Positions 52,484 through 62,700 of a stretch of 64,000 bases of DNA are shown one piece after another (position 1 is the stretch's first letter; every line of letters starts with the position of its first letter). The DNA comes from Bacteroidota bacterium. Its GTDB lineage: Bacteria; Bacteroidota; Bacteroidia; Chitinophagales; JADIYW01. The stretch is taken from contig CAUJCO010000007.1 in the NCBI GenBank assembly GCA_963169645.1, positions 226,737 to 290,736 of the forward strand, read 5' to 3'. Under the pieces are notes generated by a model. It was given only the letters and a program-made list of their open reading frames with translations. It ran no database searches and had not been told where the DNA came from. Both the position numbers and the translations under genes were made by a program.

Positions 52484-52557
52484 GGCGAGGTAGCTCAGGT
52501 GGTTAGAGCGCAGGATTCATAACCCTGAGGTCACGGGTTCAATTCCCGTCTTCGCTA
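52484..52557 (+). tRNA. tRNA with CAT anticodon (elongator tRNA-Met, or tRNA-Ile2)
   Basis: Complete cloverleaf: acceptor GGCGAGG with CTTCGCT (two G-U pairs, including G1-U72), D arm GCTC...GAGC, anticodon loop TTCATAA with anticodon CAT, T arm ACGGG-TTCAATT-CCCGT, discriminator A. The anticodon stem has an A31-C39 mismatch. Initiator tRNA is excluded because the three G-C pairs next to the loop are missing. If C34 is changed to lysidine it would read Ile AUA codons. Confidence 0.88.
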
Positions 52558-52562
52558 CAAGT

Positions 52563-52592
52563 AAGCTGTCTATTTAAAGGCAGCTTTTTTTT
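52563..52592 (+). terminator. Terminator after tRNA-Met
   Basis: AAGCTG-(12 nt)-CAGCTT with a following T-run, 5 bp after the tRNA. Confidence 0.8.
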
Positions 52593-52681
52593 ATTTATCT
52601 AATTAAATGTTAAAATCTCTTTTACCCGAACTAAATCCGGATGTTTGGAGTTAATACTATTTTAACCCAAAAAATTAAAGC

Positions 52682-52945
52682 ATGAAAAAACAAGACATCA
52701 GTGTAATTGCCTTAGCCGGTATAGCACTTATTTATTTAATTAATCCTACAGCAGGAATTGTTGAGTTTATTCCGGATAATATCCCGATAATCGGAAATTT
52801 AGATGAAGCCGGTGCCGTGCTGATAATTATTTCGGCACTAAAATATTTTGGATTCAATGTTCCAAATATCTTTCATAAAAAAGAAGAAAAGAAAAATTCG
52901 GATTCCAATAAACCAACAATTATTATTCCGAATAAGCAACCTTAG
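52682..52945 (+). CDS. Small DUF1232-like membrane protein
   Basis: An 87-residue protein. The central stretch YLINPTAGIVEFIPDNIPII followed by GNLDEAGAVLIIISALKYFG resembles the DUF1232 pattern (x-P-x-D-x-IPD-xIP-xxG-xLDD), with two short hydrophobic segments, and a basic tail rich in Lys, Asn and Pro follows. It is probably an inner-membrane protein of unknown role. It lies alone between two tRNA genes, with a shared bidirectional terminator downstream. Confidence 0.65.
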   Translation: MKKQDISVIALAGIALIYLINPTAGIVEFIPDNIPIIGNLDEAGAVLIIISALKYFGFNVPNIFHKKEEKKNSDSNKPTIIIPNKQP

Positions 52946-52967
52946 TTGATGGATAAAAATAAAAAAA

Positions 52968-52997
52968 ATCCTTGATGTACTATCAAGGATTTTTTTT
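52968..52997. terminator. Bidirectional terminator, DUF1232-like gene / tRNA-Glu
   Basis: ATCCTTGAT-GTACT-ATCAAGGAT is a perfect 9-bp stem with an A-run on the left and T-run on the right, so it works for both convergent transcripts. Confidence 0.9.
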
Positions 52998-52998
52998 G

Positions 52999-53070
52999 TA
53001 GCCCGTAGGGGAATCGAACCCCTGTTTGAAGAATGAAAATCTCCTGTCCTAACCCCTAGACGAACGGGCC
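52999..53070 (-). tRNA. tRNA-Glu (TTC)
   Basis: The reverse strand folds with acceptor GGCCCGT/ACGGGCT (G1-U72), anticodon arm GGAGA-TTTTCAT-TCTTC with anticodon TTC, T arm CAGGGG-TTCGATT-CCCCT and discriminator A. CCA is not encoded. Confidence 0.94.
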
Positions 53071-53241
53071 GTTCTAAAAGCGAGTGCAAATATACATCTT
53101 TTTTTTGCTTTGCAATATTTTTGCCTAAAAAAAAATATTATCATAGCGTTATGCTTCCTTTCAAATTTATAAATACTGCTAAATGCCTCAAATATTCCAT
53201 TAACTTTAAGGTGCTTTACTATATTAATTAAATTTACGCGT

Positions 53242-54243
53242 ATGTCAAAACCAAGAATTGCTATTAACGGACTCGGTCGAATTGGTCGCCTTGTCTTTCA
53301 AATTTTGTTAAATAGAAAAAAAGTAGACCTTGTTGTAGTTAATGATCTTGCACCAAATGATGCATTGGTATATTTATTAAAACACGATACGGCCCAAGGA
53401 AAATGGGATAAACAAATTATATCCAAAGAAAATCATCTTTTTATTGATGAGGAAGAAATCCTCAGCACATCTATTGCAGATGCATCCAATTTGCCTTGGA
53501 AAGAGCATAAAGTAGATATTGTAGTAGAATGCACCGGACGATTTCGTACACGTGAAAAACTCAACGAACATATTACTGCCGGTGCCAAAAAAGTTATCAT
53601 CTCCTCACCGGCTGACGAATCGGTAAAGACGATAGTACTCGGAATTAATGAACACGAAATTACGAAGGATGATAGCATCTTATCCAATGCATCGTGTACC
53701 ACTAATTGTTTAGCTCCGATGGTTAAAATCTTACAAGAAAATTTTGGCATACAACAAGGAATTATGAACACCGTGCATGCATACACCGGCGATCAAAAAT
53801 TACACGATAGCATTCATGCTACAGATTATAGACGTGCAAGAGCTGCTGCACAAAATTTAGTTCCAACATCATCCAATGCCAATAAAGCATTGGAATGGGT
53901 CATGCCGGAAATTAAAGGCAAAATGAAAGGTGGTGCCGTACGGGTACCGGTGATTGTGGGTTCGTTAACAGAATTATATTGCAATTTAGAAAAAGAAACT
54001 TCTGTTGATGAAATCAATGCCGTTTTCAAAAAAGCTGCTGCACAAAAATGGAAAAACATCTTGGAATACACAGAAGAACCTATTGTTTCCAGCGACATTA
54101 TTCACAATCCGCATTCTTGTATTTTTGATGCAGGCTTAACACAAAAAATGGATAAACTCTATAAAATTGTAGGTTGGTACGACAATGAATATGGCTATGC
54201 CAATCGATTAGCAGAACTTGTAGAAAAAGTAGCTTACTTGTAA
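53242..54243 (+). CDS. gap: Glyceraldehyde-3-phosphate dehydrogenase
   Basis: A 333-residue glycolytic enzyme making 1,3-bisphosphoglycerate. The NAD-binding start RIAINGLGRIGRLVFQILLN has the D34-L-A segment (VVVNDLAP) that favours NAD over NADP. The catalytic Cys is C152 in SNASCTTNCLAP, and HAYTGDQKLHDS, GKMKGGAVRVPV and WYDNEYGYANRLAE follow. pgk is 90 bp downstream and catalyses the next step. A near-consensus octamer TAACTTTA lies about 40 bp upstream. Confidence 0.97.
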   Translation: MSKPRIAINGLGRIGRLVFQILLNRKKVDLVVVNDLAPNDALVYLLKHDTAQGKWDKQIISKENHLFIDEEEILSTSIADASNLPWKEHKVDIVVECTGRFRTREKLNEHITAGAKKVIISSPADESVKTIVLGINEHEITKDDSILSNASCTTNCLAPMVKILQENFGIQQGIMNTVHAYTGDQKLHDSIHATDYRRARAAAQNLVPTSSNANKALEWVMPEIKGKMKGGAVRVPVIVGSLTELYCNLEKETSVDEINAVFKKAAAQKWKNILEYTEEPIVSSDIIHNPHSCIFDAGLTQKMDKLYKIVGWYDNEYGYANRLAELVEKVAYL

Positions 54244-54333
54244 AAAGTATATAGCCTTTATATCATAGTCAATAGTTTATTTTTTATTTTTACAAAAAAT
54301 TATTCCTTTTTAATTACTCAATATAACTCATAC

Positions 54334-55545
54334 ATGCAAACCGTAGATTCTATCAATTTTAAAAACAAACGTGCCTTAATTAGAGTAGATTTTAATGTAC
54401 CTTTTGATAAATCATTTCAAATCACAGACGACACACGCATACGTGCTGCCTTACCAACCATACAAAAAGTTTTAAAAGATGGCGGTAGTGTCGTATTGAT
54501 GTCGCACTTAGGACGTCCACTAAAAAAACTAAAAGAAGACGGCACTATTGACACCGAAAAATTCACGTTAAAACATGTTGTAAAACATCTTTCCATATTA
54601 ATGAAGAAAGATATTTTATTTGCAGATGATTGCATCAATACAAATAGCCAAAGTTTATCTAATAATTTAAAACCGGGACAAATTTTATTATTAGAAAATA
54701 CACGTTTTCACAAAGGTGAAGAAAAAGGAGATGAAACTTTTGCTGCACAATTAGCACATCATGGCGATGTGTATGTGAATGATGCTTTTGGCTCTGCACA
54801 TAGAGCACATGCCAGCACAACTATTGTTGCTAAACATTTCTCCAAAGAAAATAAATGTTTCGGTTACTTAATGGCATCCGAAGTAGAAAATGCGTATAAA
54901 GTATTACATAATTGCGAGAAACCATTTACAGCCATTTTAGGCGGTGCAAAAGTTTCTGATAAAATTTTAATAATTGAAAACCTTTTAAACATAGCTGATA
55001 ATATTATTATTGGTGGTGGTATGGCTTATACTTTTATCAAAGCTATCAACTTTAATGTAGGAAATTCATTAGTGGAAGAAGACATGATAGATGTTGCCAT
55101 TGCTGTAATGCAAAAAGCAAAAGAAAAAGGTATCAGTATTCTATTGCCGGATGATTCCATTATTGCAGATAAATTTGATAATGATGCCAACGTGAAAATA
55201 TCTTCCAACGCTACAATACCAAGTGGTTGGATGGGCTTAGATATTGGACATGAAGCAATACAAGATTTTACTAAAGTTATCCAATCTTCTAAAACAATTT
55301 TATGGAATGGACCAATGGGTGTTTTTGAAATGGAAAATTTCCAAAATGGAACTAAGAGCATTGCGGTTGCAGTAGCACACGCTACGCAAGATGGTGCATT
55401 TAGTTTAGTTGGCGGTGGTGATAGCGTGGCTGCTGTGAATAAATTTGGACTAAACGATAAAGTAAGTTATGTAAGCACAGGTGGTGGTGCTTTATTGGAA
55501 TTTTTTGAAGGCAAAACATTGCCCGGTGTTGCAGCGTTAATGTAA
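54334..55545 (+). CDS. pgk: Phosphoglycerate kinase
   Basis: A 403-residue glycolytic enzyme that transfers phosphate from 1,3-bisphosphoglycerate to ADP. Present are ALIRVDFNVPFD, VLMSHLGRPLKKLKEDG, LLLENTRFHKGEEKGDE, YVNDAFGSAHRAHAST, AILGGAKVSDKI, LWNGPMGVFEMENF and the C-terminal VGGGDSVAAVNKFG and STGGGALLEFFEGK. The order gap-pgk and the terminator right after it suggest a two-gene glycolytic unit. Confidence 0.97.
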   Translation: MQTVDSINFKNKRALIRVDFNVPFDKSFQITDDTRIRAALPTIQKVLKDGGSVVLMSHLGRPLKKLKEDGTIDTEKFTLKHVVKHLSILMKKDILFADDCINTNSQSLSNNLKPGQILLLENTRFHKGEEKGDETFAAQLAHHGDVYVNDAFGSAHRAHASTTIVAKHFSKENKCFGYLMASEVENAYKVLHNCEKPFTAILGGAKVSDKILIIENLLNIADNIIIGGGMAYTFIKAINFNVGNSLVEEDMIDVAIAVMQKAKEKGISILLPDDSIIADKFDNDANVKISSNATIPSGWMGLDIGHEAIQDFTKVIQSSKTILWNGPMGVFEMENFQNGTKSIAVAVAHATQDGAFSLVGGGDSVAAVNKFGLNDKVSYVSTGGGALLEFFEGKTLPGVAALM

Positions 55546-55573
55546 TTTATTATTTCAAAACGTATAAAAATAA

Positions 55574-55603
55574 AGCGAGGCGTTCCTTAAGGAACGCCTC
55601 GCT
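55574..55603. terminator. Bidirectional terminator, pgk / lipoprotein gene
   Basis: A perfect 13-bp GC-rich stem (55574-55586 with 55591-55603) around TTAA, between convergent genes. The pgk side has a moderate T-rich tail. Confidence 0.85.
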
Positions 55604-55616
55604 CATTTTCACTTTT

Positions 55617-55826
55617 TTACTTCTTCACTTCTTTTGCTGTTGTAGTCGTTTCCACTTCGGCTGTTGCTGTGCTGTCCACTTTATGTGTAGCCGTGTCAAC
55701 GCTGGTAATTTCGGTCGTATCGGCTGTTACATTGGTAACATCTACTACCTCGGTTTTTGACTTGAAAAAGTCGCATGCAGTTGCTAACAAGCCAACCGTC
55801 ATGCATACAAAAAATACTTTTTTCAT
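55617..55826 (-). CDS. Small Thr/Val-rich lipoprotein
   Basis: A 69-residue protein. The signal KKVFFVCMTVGLLATAC has a lipobox (LATA-C18). The mature part is low-complexity, rich in Thr, Val, Asp and Glu (EVVDVTNVTADTTEITSVDT), and ends in KEVKK. Short outer-membrane lipoproteins of this kind are common in Bacteroidota and have no known function. Confidence 0.65.
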   Translation of the reverse strand: MKKVFFVCMTVGLLATACDFFKSKTEVVDVTNVTADTTEITSVDTATHKVDSTATAEVETTTTAKEVKK

Positions 55827-56019
55827 TTTAAGTTGGTTTTGGTTATAAACATATACGCTGATAACTAAAAAAAAGTTCGTATAGCATATCTATTTAAGAA
55901 AACTTTGCAGAAACAAGAGATGAATTAACAAATTTTTGGTCAATCGGCAATGACTATTCGTCAATTGTCGTCATTAAAAAAAATGGAGCATCCAAACGTT
56001 ATATACATATCGCTAATCA

Positions 56020-56433
56020 CTAAAAAACCGGATATTCTACGATGTTATTTTCCGTTTCCCAGAGCTTGATGAATAAATCGTATTTCGAATCTAATTTAGA
56101 TCGTATTAAATTATAAATAACCACTGCAATATTTTCAGCAGTCGGATTTAAGGAAGCAAATTCATGTGTATCTAAATTCAAGTTTTTATGGTCGAAACGA
56201 GCATCAATCTCCTTATTAATGATATCTTTTAAAATTTTTAAATCAATAACATATCCTGTTTCAGCATCTATTTCGCCAATTACTTTTACTTCCAAAGTGT
56301 AATTATGTCCATGATAATGTTCATTAGCACAAAGTCCAAAAACTTCTTTATTTTTTTCTTTTGTCCAATGTGCATTCCATAATTTATGGGCGGCATTAAA
56401 ATGGGCTCTTCTAATTACAGCTACTTTGTTCAT
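56020..56433 (-). CDS. queD: 6-pyruvoyltetrahydropterin synthase / QueD family
   Basis: A 137-residue T-fold enzyme. Zinc ligands are H16 (FNAAHKLW), H41 and H43 (YHGHNY), and the catalytic Cys is C35 in FGLCANEHYHGHNY. TGYVIDLKILKDIINKEID and the late LWETENNIVEY follow. The family contains 6-carboxytetrahydropterin synthase (QueD, queuosine and preQ1 synthesis) and pyruvoyl-tetrahydropterin synthase; QueD is more likely in a bacterium. No other queuosine gene is nearby. Its start region is divergent from holB. Confidence 0.88.
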   Translation of the reverse strand: MNKVAVIRRAHFNAAHKLWNAHWTKEKNKEVFGLCANEHYHGHNYTLEVKVIGEIDAETGYVIDLKILKDIINKEIDARFDHKNLNLDTHEFASLNPTAENIAVVIYNLIRSKLDSKYDLFIKLWETENNIVEYPVF

Positions 56434-56565
56434 GTGGTAAAGTTAATGTTTCTATCTAATTATCACTTAACAGCGTTATATAATTCATTGTTTAAAATCA
56501 GTTGCATGTGTATAAAATATGGGATTGTTTCACTTATTACATCGAACTTACTATTATATTCGCAC

Positions 56566-57684
56566 ATGCTTTTTAATGATGTAATAGGACAAGAAGAGGT
56601 TAAAAAACATTTGATAGAAATTGCTCAATCCGGAACCGTTCCGCATGCACAATTATTTCTATCCTATCCGGGTTCAGGCGGATTGGCGTTAGCATTGGCA
56701 TTTGCTCAATATCTAAATTGTGAAAATAAAACACATCACGACAGTTGCGGTACATGTAGTGCCTGTGTAAAGGCACAAAAAATGATTCATCCGGATATTC
56801 ATTACACCTATCCTATTATTGCCAAAAAACCATCACCGCACCCAAGCTTAAGCACCGATTATATTCAGGAATGGAGAAATGAAATTATCAAAAATCCGTA
56901 CATCAATGAATTAGAATGGTTACAAGCCATTGGTGCTGAAAATAAACAAGGTAATATCACCGCTGATGAAGCACGTGCTATTATAAAAGGATTGAATTTA
57001 ACTGCATTTGAATCTACCTATAAAATCCATATCATTTGGATGGCTGAAGCATTAGCAAAAGAAGGCAATATATTATTAAAATTATTAGAAGAGCCACCCA
57101 ATAATACGGTGTTAATTTTAATTGCAGAAAATCAAGAGGAAATACTACCTACGATTATTTCTCGTTGCCAGTTGGTAAAGATAAATAAACTGCAAGATGA
57201 TGAATTGGCACAAGGATTATTAAAAAAAGGAGTACCTCAATCCAATACCCAACATATCGCTTATTTATCGGATGGCAACTACAACGAGGCCCTAAAGCTT
57301 ATTGATAGCGAAACCGATGTGGACACACGCCGATTGACGCAATGGCTGGATTTTTCAATTAATATGAAATCCGGAGAATTGCTAAAATGGTCAGAAGAAA
57401 ACGGTAAAATCGGTAGAGAAAATTTAAAAGTATTTCTTGAATACACCACACATATTTTTAGAGAAGCCTTATTGATATTGCATATAAAACAATATGCTGC
57501 TCGTTTATCAAAGGAAGAATTGAATTTAGCACATCGAATAAATAAGTTTCTTACACATCAAAAATTAGAATCTTTATTAGAACTCATCAATAAAAAACAT
57601 TACGAGATAGAACGAAATGTAAGTCCTAAAATGGTATTAATGGATATGTCGCTGCTATTACATAAAATAATACGAGGAAAATAA
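56566..57684 (+). CDS. holB: DNA polymerase III subunit delta'
   Basis: From ATG 56566 the product has 372 residues (the frame is open back to 56386, but MLFNDVIGQEEVKKHLIEIA is the normal N-terminus). It is a clamp-loader subunit. The zinc-binding cluster CENKTHHDSCGTCSACVKA is typical, followed by HPDIHYTYPI, ALAKEGNILLKLLEEPP and IISRCQLVKI with the SRC motif. The nucleotide-binding loop (YPGSGGLALALAF) lacks the Walker A lysine, as expected for delta'. A near-consensus octamer TATATTCG ends 3 bp before the ATG. Confidence 0.93.
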   Translation: MLFNDVIGQEEVKKHLIEIAQSGTVPHAQLFLSYPGSGGLALALAFAQYLNCENKTHHDSCGTCSACVKAQKMIHPDIHYTYPIIAKKPSPHPSLSTDYIQEWRNEIIKNPYINELEWLQAIGAENKQGNITADEARAIIKGLNLTAFESTYKIHIIWMAEALAKEGNILLKLLEEPPNNTVLILIAENQEEILPTIISRCQLVKINKLQDDELAQGLLKKGVPQSNTQHIAYLSDGNYNEALKLIDSETDVDTRRLTQWLDFSINMKSGELLKWSEENGKIGRENLKVFLEYTTHIFREALLILHIKQYAARLSKEELNLAHRINKFLTHQKLESLLELINKKHYEIERNVSPKMVLMDMSLLLHKIIRGK

Positions 57685-57689
57685 AAGCA

Positions 57690-58034
57690 TTATCGATTGT
57701 ACTGATCTAATATTTCAACTATTGCACCGTTTATATCGCTTGTAATCAAAATTTGGCAAGACAATCGAATAGCATCTTCTTCTATTCCATATTTTTGTAG
57801 TGTAATCGGTTCGTTTCGTTCTTTTTGAGTAGCCGCTCCTTTCAATCCGGTTACACGCACCAAACACGTGGCACATCTACCCAAACCGCCACATTCTCCA
57901 AACTCATCAATAAAAACTTTATCCCGCAACAAAATCATCAAATTACGATATTCATTGGTGTATGAATTTACTAAAATTGATTTACCATACTCAATCACCG
58001 TAAACTGTATTTTATCTTCATTGATTCTATTCAT
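57690..58034 (-). CDS. 2Fe-2S ferredoxin, adrenodoxin type
   Basis: A 114-residue electron carrier. Cluster ligands C48, C54, C57 and C93 have the plant/adrenodoxin spacing Cx5Cx2C...C (EFGECGGLGRCATCLVRV, RLSCQILI). The fold starts with IQFTVIEYGKSILV. No partner oxidoreductase is adjacent, so its role (Fe-S assembly or a monooxygenase) is unknown. It converges with holB, 5 bp apart. Confidence 0.9.
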   Translation of the reverse strand: MNRINEDKIQFTVIEYGKSILVNSYTNEYRNLMILLRDKVFIDEFGECGGLGRCATCLVRVTGLKGAATQKERNEPITLQKYGIEEDAIRLSCQILITSDINGAIVEILDQYNR

Positions 58035-58078
58035 TATTGAAAAAAAATAAAGATGAAATTATGACTTTGATGTTTAAT

Positions 58079-58110
58079 AAAAAAAATGCCTCCGAAAAAT
58101 CGGAGGCATT
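58079..58110 (-). terminator. Terminator of the porP-type operon
   Basis: AATGCCTCCGA-AAAA-TCGGAGGCATT is a perfect 11-bp stem. On the minus strand it is followed by a T-run and lies 20 bp after the stop codon of the PorP/SprF-OmpA gene. Confidence 0.88.
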
Positions 58111-58129
58111 ATCATTTTAAAATTTGATA

Positions 58130-59686
58130 TTATTCACCGCTTAAGTAGATATCTACACGACGGTTCATTGCTCTATCAGATTCTTTGCTTTGTTTTTCAG
58201 TTACAGAAGAGTTTTCACCATAAGGTAACAACAATACTCTTTCAGAGATACCGATACCTTCTAAGTAACGTTTTACTGCATCACAACGTTTTGCAGACAA
58301 TACTTGGTTATAGCTATTTGCACCTTCAGCAGAAGCATTACCAGCTAAATAGATGAAATAGTTTCCTTTCATATCAGTTAACTTAGTTTTAAATGCATCT
58401 AAACTAGCTTTAGCTTCATCTGTTAATTCTGCTTTATCTACTTCAAAGTAAACAGAACCGAATTTTTTGTACACGATGTTATCTAAACGAGCAGTAACTT
58501 TTTCAATATCAGAAGTATTTTTCTCAGATGTTGATTTCGCTTCATTAGCTGTTTTTTCAACATTTGCTAATGCAGTTCCTAAAGAGTCTGTTTTAGCATC
58601 TACTTCTTCAATTTTCTTCGTATTATCATCTGCTTTTTGATTTACTTTCGCAATTTCGTCATCAGTACGTTTTTTGTTTTTGTCAAATTCGTCTTTGTCT
58701 GTTTTGCGTTTCAATCTAAATGATATTAATACTTCATGTGTAGAACCTAAGTTTTGGAAAGAAAGATTGTAGCTTTTTTTACCAACCGGTGCCTTAAATG
58801 TATAACTTAAGTTCACCAATTCTTTGATACCTACACCTGCAGTTGCATGAATACCGGCGGCATTAGAATAAATCCAACCTTTGTTGCTATCGCCTTTAGG
58901 TTTCATACCACCACCATTGTTGTAACCAACTGCAAACCAAACCAATTCTTTATATTTAGTCATAAAAGTTAAGTCTAAATAAACAGGAAGTGATTTGTTT
59001 ATGAAGTTAATTTGAGCAAATGGAGCAACTGTCCAATCTTTTTTCTTACCAACTTTAGCTTCATAGCTCAACATGAACATGTATTGACGTGCGATACGAG
59101 TTGCTTCGCTAAACTGAGGATCTGTTGCTTTAAATCTCACTTTGTTGCCCAACACTTGTGGTACAGAGAAACCAACATTTAATCCTTTCCAGTGATAGTT
59201 GATACCAAGAGCTAAGTCGAAGTTGACACTTCTACCATTAATAACAGAAGGGTCTGCATCATCTTTAGCATCAAAATTATGTAATCCTAAAGAGTTAACA
59301 CCTGCTTGCAAACCAAATGACAAGAAATGAGTTTTATCTTTCTTGAATGGTAAATGGTATGCGTAAGCAATACTTCCACCTGTATTTTGCCATTGTGGTG
59401 TAGTTCTATCGTGGAAGATAGTAACACCTAATGCCATATTGGAAGCTTTGATTCTGCCATCCCAAGAACCGTAAGTAGTAATTGGTCCGTCAGGTTGTCT
59501 ATCGTGTTGTTTTTGGAAACCCAAATTAATACGTCCGCCATCAATGAAGTCTGAGCCTGCACGAGCCGGATTGTAGAAAAATGGATTTAAATAATAATTA
59601 TTAAAAACCGGTAGTTGTTGTGCGTTGGATAATTGGAATCCTGCGACTAACAAGGCTACTAAGCTGATGATTTTTTGTATTTTCAT
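58130..59686 (-). CDS. PorP/SprF-family T9SS membrane protein fused to OmpA domain
   Basis: From ATG 59686 the product has 518 residues, with a signal peptide ending QLSNAQ. The N-terminal about 300 residues are a PorP/SprF-type outer-membrane barrel (LPVFNNYYLNPFFYNPARAG, GLQAGVNSLGLHNFDAKDD, TYGSWDGRIKASNMALGVTI). A heptad-like linker (KVNQKADDNTKKIEEVDAKT) leads to a C-terminal OmpA-like peptidoglycan-binding domain (FIYLAGNASAEGANSYNQVL, SDRAMNRRVDIYL). SprF-type proteins attach type B T9SS cargo, and the gene directly upstream encodes such a cargo. A longer start at 59722 is less likely. Confidence 0.9.
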   Translation of the reverse strand: MKIQKIISLVALLVAGFQLSNAQQLPVFNNYYLNPFFYNPARAGSDFIDGGRINLGFQKQHDRQPDGPITTYGSWDGRIKASNMALGVTIFHDRTTPQWQNTGGSIAYAYHLPFKKDKTHFLSFGLQAGVNSLGLHNFDAKDDADPSVINGRSVNFDLALGINYHWKGLNVGFSVPQVLGNKVRFKATDPQFSEATRIARQYMFMLSYEAKVGKKKDWTVAPFAQINFINKSLPVYLDLTFMTKYKELVWFAVGYNNGGGMKPKGDSNKGWIYSNAAGIHATAGVGIKELVNLSYTFKAPVGKKSYNLSFQNLGSTHEVLISFRLKRKTDKDEFDKNKKRTDDEIAKVNQKADDNTKKIEEVDAKTDSLGTALANVEKTANEAKSTSEKNTSDIEKVTARLDNIVYKKFGSVYFEVDKAELTDEAKASLDAFKTKLTDMKGNYFIYLAGNASAEGANSYNQVLSAKRCDAVKRYLEGIGISERVLLLPYGENSSVTEKQSKESDRAMNRRVDIYLSGE

Positions 59687-59728
59687 TGTTATGATTTTAC
59701 TTAGATTATTAATTCGCTTCATTCCTAA

Positions 59729-62700
59729 TTATCTTTTAATATGTAATGCACCTTTGTACGTTTTATCAGGTGTCGTGATGACAAACCAATAAGCACCATC
59801 CGGTAATTTATTTCCTTTATACGTACCATCGAAACCATTACTATTATCGTATGCACTAGAGCTGTACAACAAGGCACCACCTCTTGCATAAATTTGAACT
59901 AAGTATGGTATTTGAGCATTGTTCAAATTCTCGATATGATCAATGAACCATGTATCGTTCAAACCATCACCGTTAGGAGTAATGATATCAGGAATAATTA
60001 AATCCAATGAAGGTATTACAGTAACTACAACAGTATCATTATCTGTACAACCATTTTTATCCCAAATTGTAAATACAAAAGAGTAAGGATTTGGTGTTGG
60101 TAACTCGGTAAAGTCAGCTAATGGATTTGGAATATTGTTGTGGTTCAACAATTCATCCGGAGTCCAGTTAAATGTGATACCCGGTAAAATTGGAGCCGGT
60201 CCGCTTGCTGAAGTACCAATTAATTGTAAGATTGTTCCTTCAATGATTGTTGTATCAACACCTGCATTTGCGATTGGGTTAGCCCAAACAATTACATCTG
60301 TTGAAGCTGAATCTACGCAACCACCTGGAAGTGTAACAGTAACAGTATACGTACCAGTTTGGCTTGGGTCAGCAGGATCTAACGTAGGATTTTTACCTGT
60401 TGCAGTCCAGCCATTAGGACCAGTCCAAGTGTAAGTAGCACCAAATACGTTGGTTGCATTCAAGGTAATCACACCTCCTTCGCAAATAGGACCATCATTA
60501 TCAGCAATCACTTTATCAGGGAATGTATAGATGCTCACTAAGATAGATTGTGGAACAGAAGTACAACCTGTAAGTGTATCTGTAATAGTAACAGAATAGA
60601 AACCTTGGTGATCAACTTCTGTAACATCTGCTATACTTGGATTTTGTTCTGTAGATGTAAATCCGTTAGGACCAGTCCAAGCAAATGCGAAATTGTTACC
60701 ATCTGGTACATGAGCAAACAAGTTTAATGTTTCGTGTTCACACAACGGAGCGTTACTTGTTACGCTATCAGCTTGAGGTGCTGGGTTAACAACCACTTGA
60801 ACTGAATCTAAAGCAGAGTTACATTCAGTAGTTAATACATATGCATAGTACCAACCTGCTTGAGCTGCTGATACATTGGTTAAGGTAATACAGTTTGCAT
60901 TAGAAGTGAATCCGTTAGGACCAGTCCACACAAATACAGCATCCGGAATAGATGAGGTAGCACAAGCTGTTACCGTTCCTCTTTCGCAAACCGTAATCAC
61001 ATCTGCATTAATTGTAGGTGCAGCAGGTCTTACTTTTACTACAACAGTAGTAGAAGAAGTACCGGAAACACATCTTCCGATAGAAGCTGAAACACTATAC
61101 ACACCGCTTTGAGCTAAAGTAACATTATTTATTACATATCTAGGATCTGTAGTTGTTGCTAACAAGCTTCCATCTATACCATACCAATTGTATTGAACAC
61201 CTACACCGGAAACCGTTGTTGCAGTTAACACGATGCTATCACCTTCACAAACCGGCGTATTGCTATTGATAGTTGGTGTTGTAGGTTGATCTACTACAGT
61301 AACAACAACTTCAGTTGCTTCACTTTCACAACCAGCTACTGTTTGAGTAACCCAATAAGAAGTGGTAGCCGTAAGTACCGGAGTGTTATATTGTGCACCC
61401 ACTTGAATAGCATGTGATAATGCGGCATCATCATACCATGTAAAAGTTGCTGCAGTTTCACCTTCAGCTACTAATATTGCAGTAGAACCAGAGCATATTG
61501 TTACAGGTTCTGCTGTTGGAGCAGCAGGAGTAGGAACAACTGTTAACGAAGCTGTACCATAATCTGAGCTACATTCAAATAAGTCAAATGTGTTATCATT
61601 AATCCAGATATTTCTTGTTCTAGCACCGATATCATATGTACCAGGAGCTGAGAAATCCCAATCTATATCTGTTTTAGCAATTGTTAAAGAAGCAACTCCT
61701 TCCCAAATATCATTATAAGGATCTAATGGAACTAATGCATCACCTATTGGATACAATGGAATACCTAAAGTACCCGTATTATCTATGAAACGTACTTCAG
61801 AGTATAAGAAAGTATAATAATCATAAAAGTCTGTAGCTAAATCTCTTGGGTAAGAGATGTGTGCTGTTAATGTAATTGAATCAGCTGATTCACACACTGT
61901 AACATCATCCACTCTTGGAGTTTCAAATTTAGGTGTAGGATAGATATCAACGTAATTCATATCACTATGACAACCAGTAACAGGATCAACTGCATCAAAG
62001 TAGAATCTTGTCCATGCAGAGATTTCCATTGTTTGGATATAATCACCATTATCAACAACTACTAATTCATCTAATCCTGCTTTATCAGTATACCAATGAA
62101 TTTCATCATTTGAGCTACTATTAAACGCACCGATTATTGCCATTTCATCAAAACATACTACGTAGTAAGGTTCTTCTGTAATTGGCATTTCCGGTTTAGG
62201 ATTCACATTTACTGAAACCTCTAATGGTTCACTTAAGCAAGTACCATTATTATTTACAACATAATAAGTAGTAGGTGCTGTAAGTGGTGGTGTTGTATAA
62301 CTAGTTCCTACAGATAATAAAATCGTTAAAGCGGCATCGCTATACCATTCTACTTGACCAATTGGGTTCAAAATAGTTAATGTAGCCTTTGAAGCCTCAC
62401 AAACCGTAGTGTTAGAAGCAGATACATTTAAGATAGGAGTAGCAATTGCTGGTAATACTGTAAGTGTTACCGGAACTCTAGAACAATCTAATAATGAATC
62501 GCATGTTGCATAGTAAGTATATGTACCAGGTGTCAATGTTTCATATCCGGCCGGAACAAATACGCTACCTAAACCAATAGAAGTACCACCACTGGATGCT
62601 GCCCACCAAGATGTGGTAGAACCGCTTGAACCAGGAATTGTATAAGAAATATTTAACGTAGCATTATCTAAACCACCGTCATCTCCTCCTGCCATATCAG

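Noticed and set aside
52484..52557. Initiator tRNA-Met
   Set aside because: The anticodon stem lacks the three consecutive G-C pairs required of initiators and the acceptor has a G1-U72 pair rather than C1-A72.
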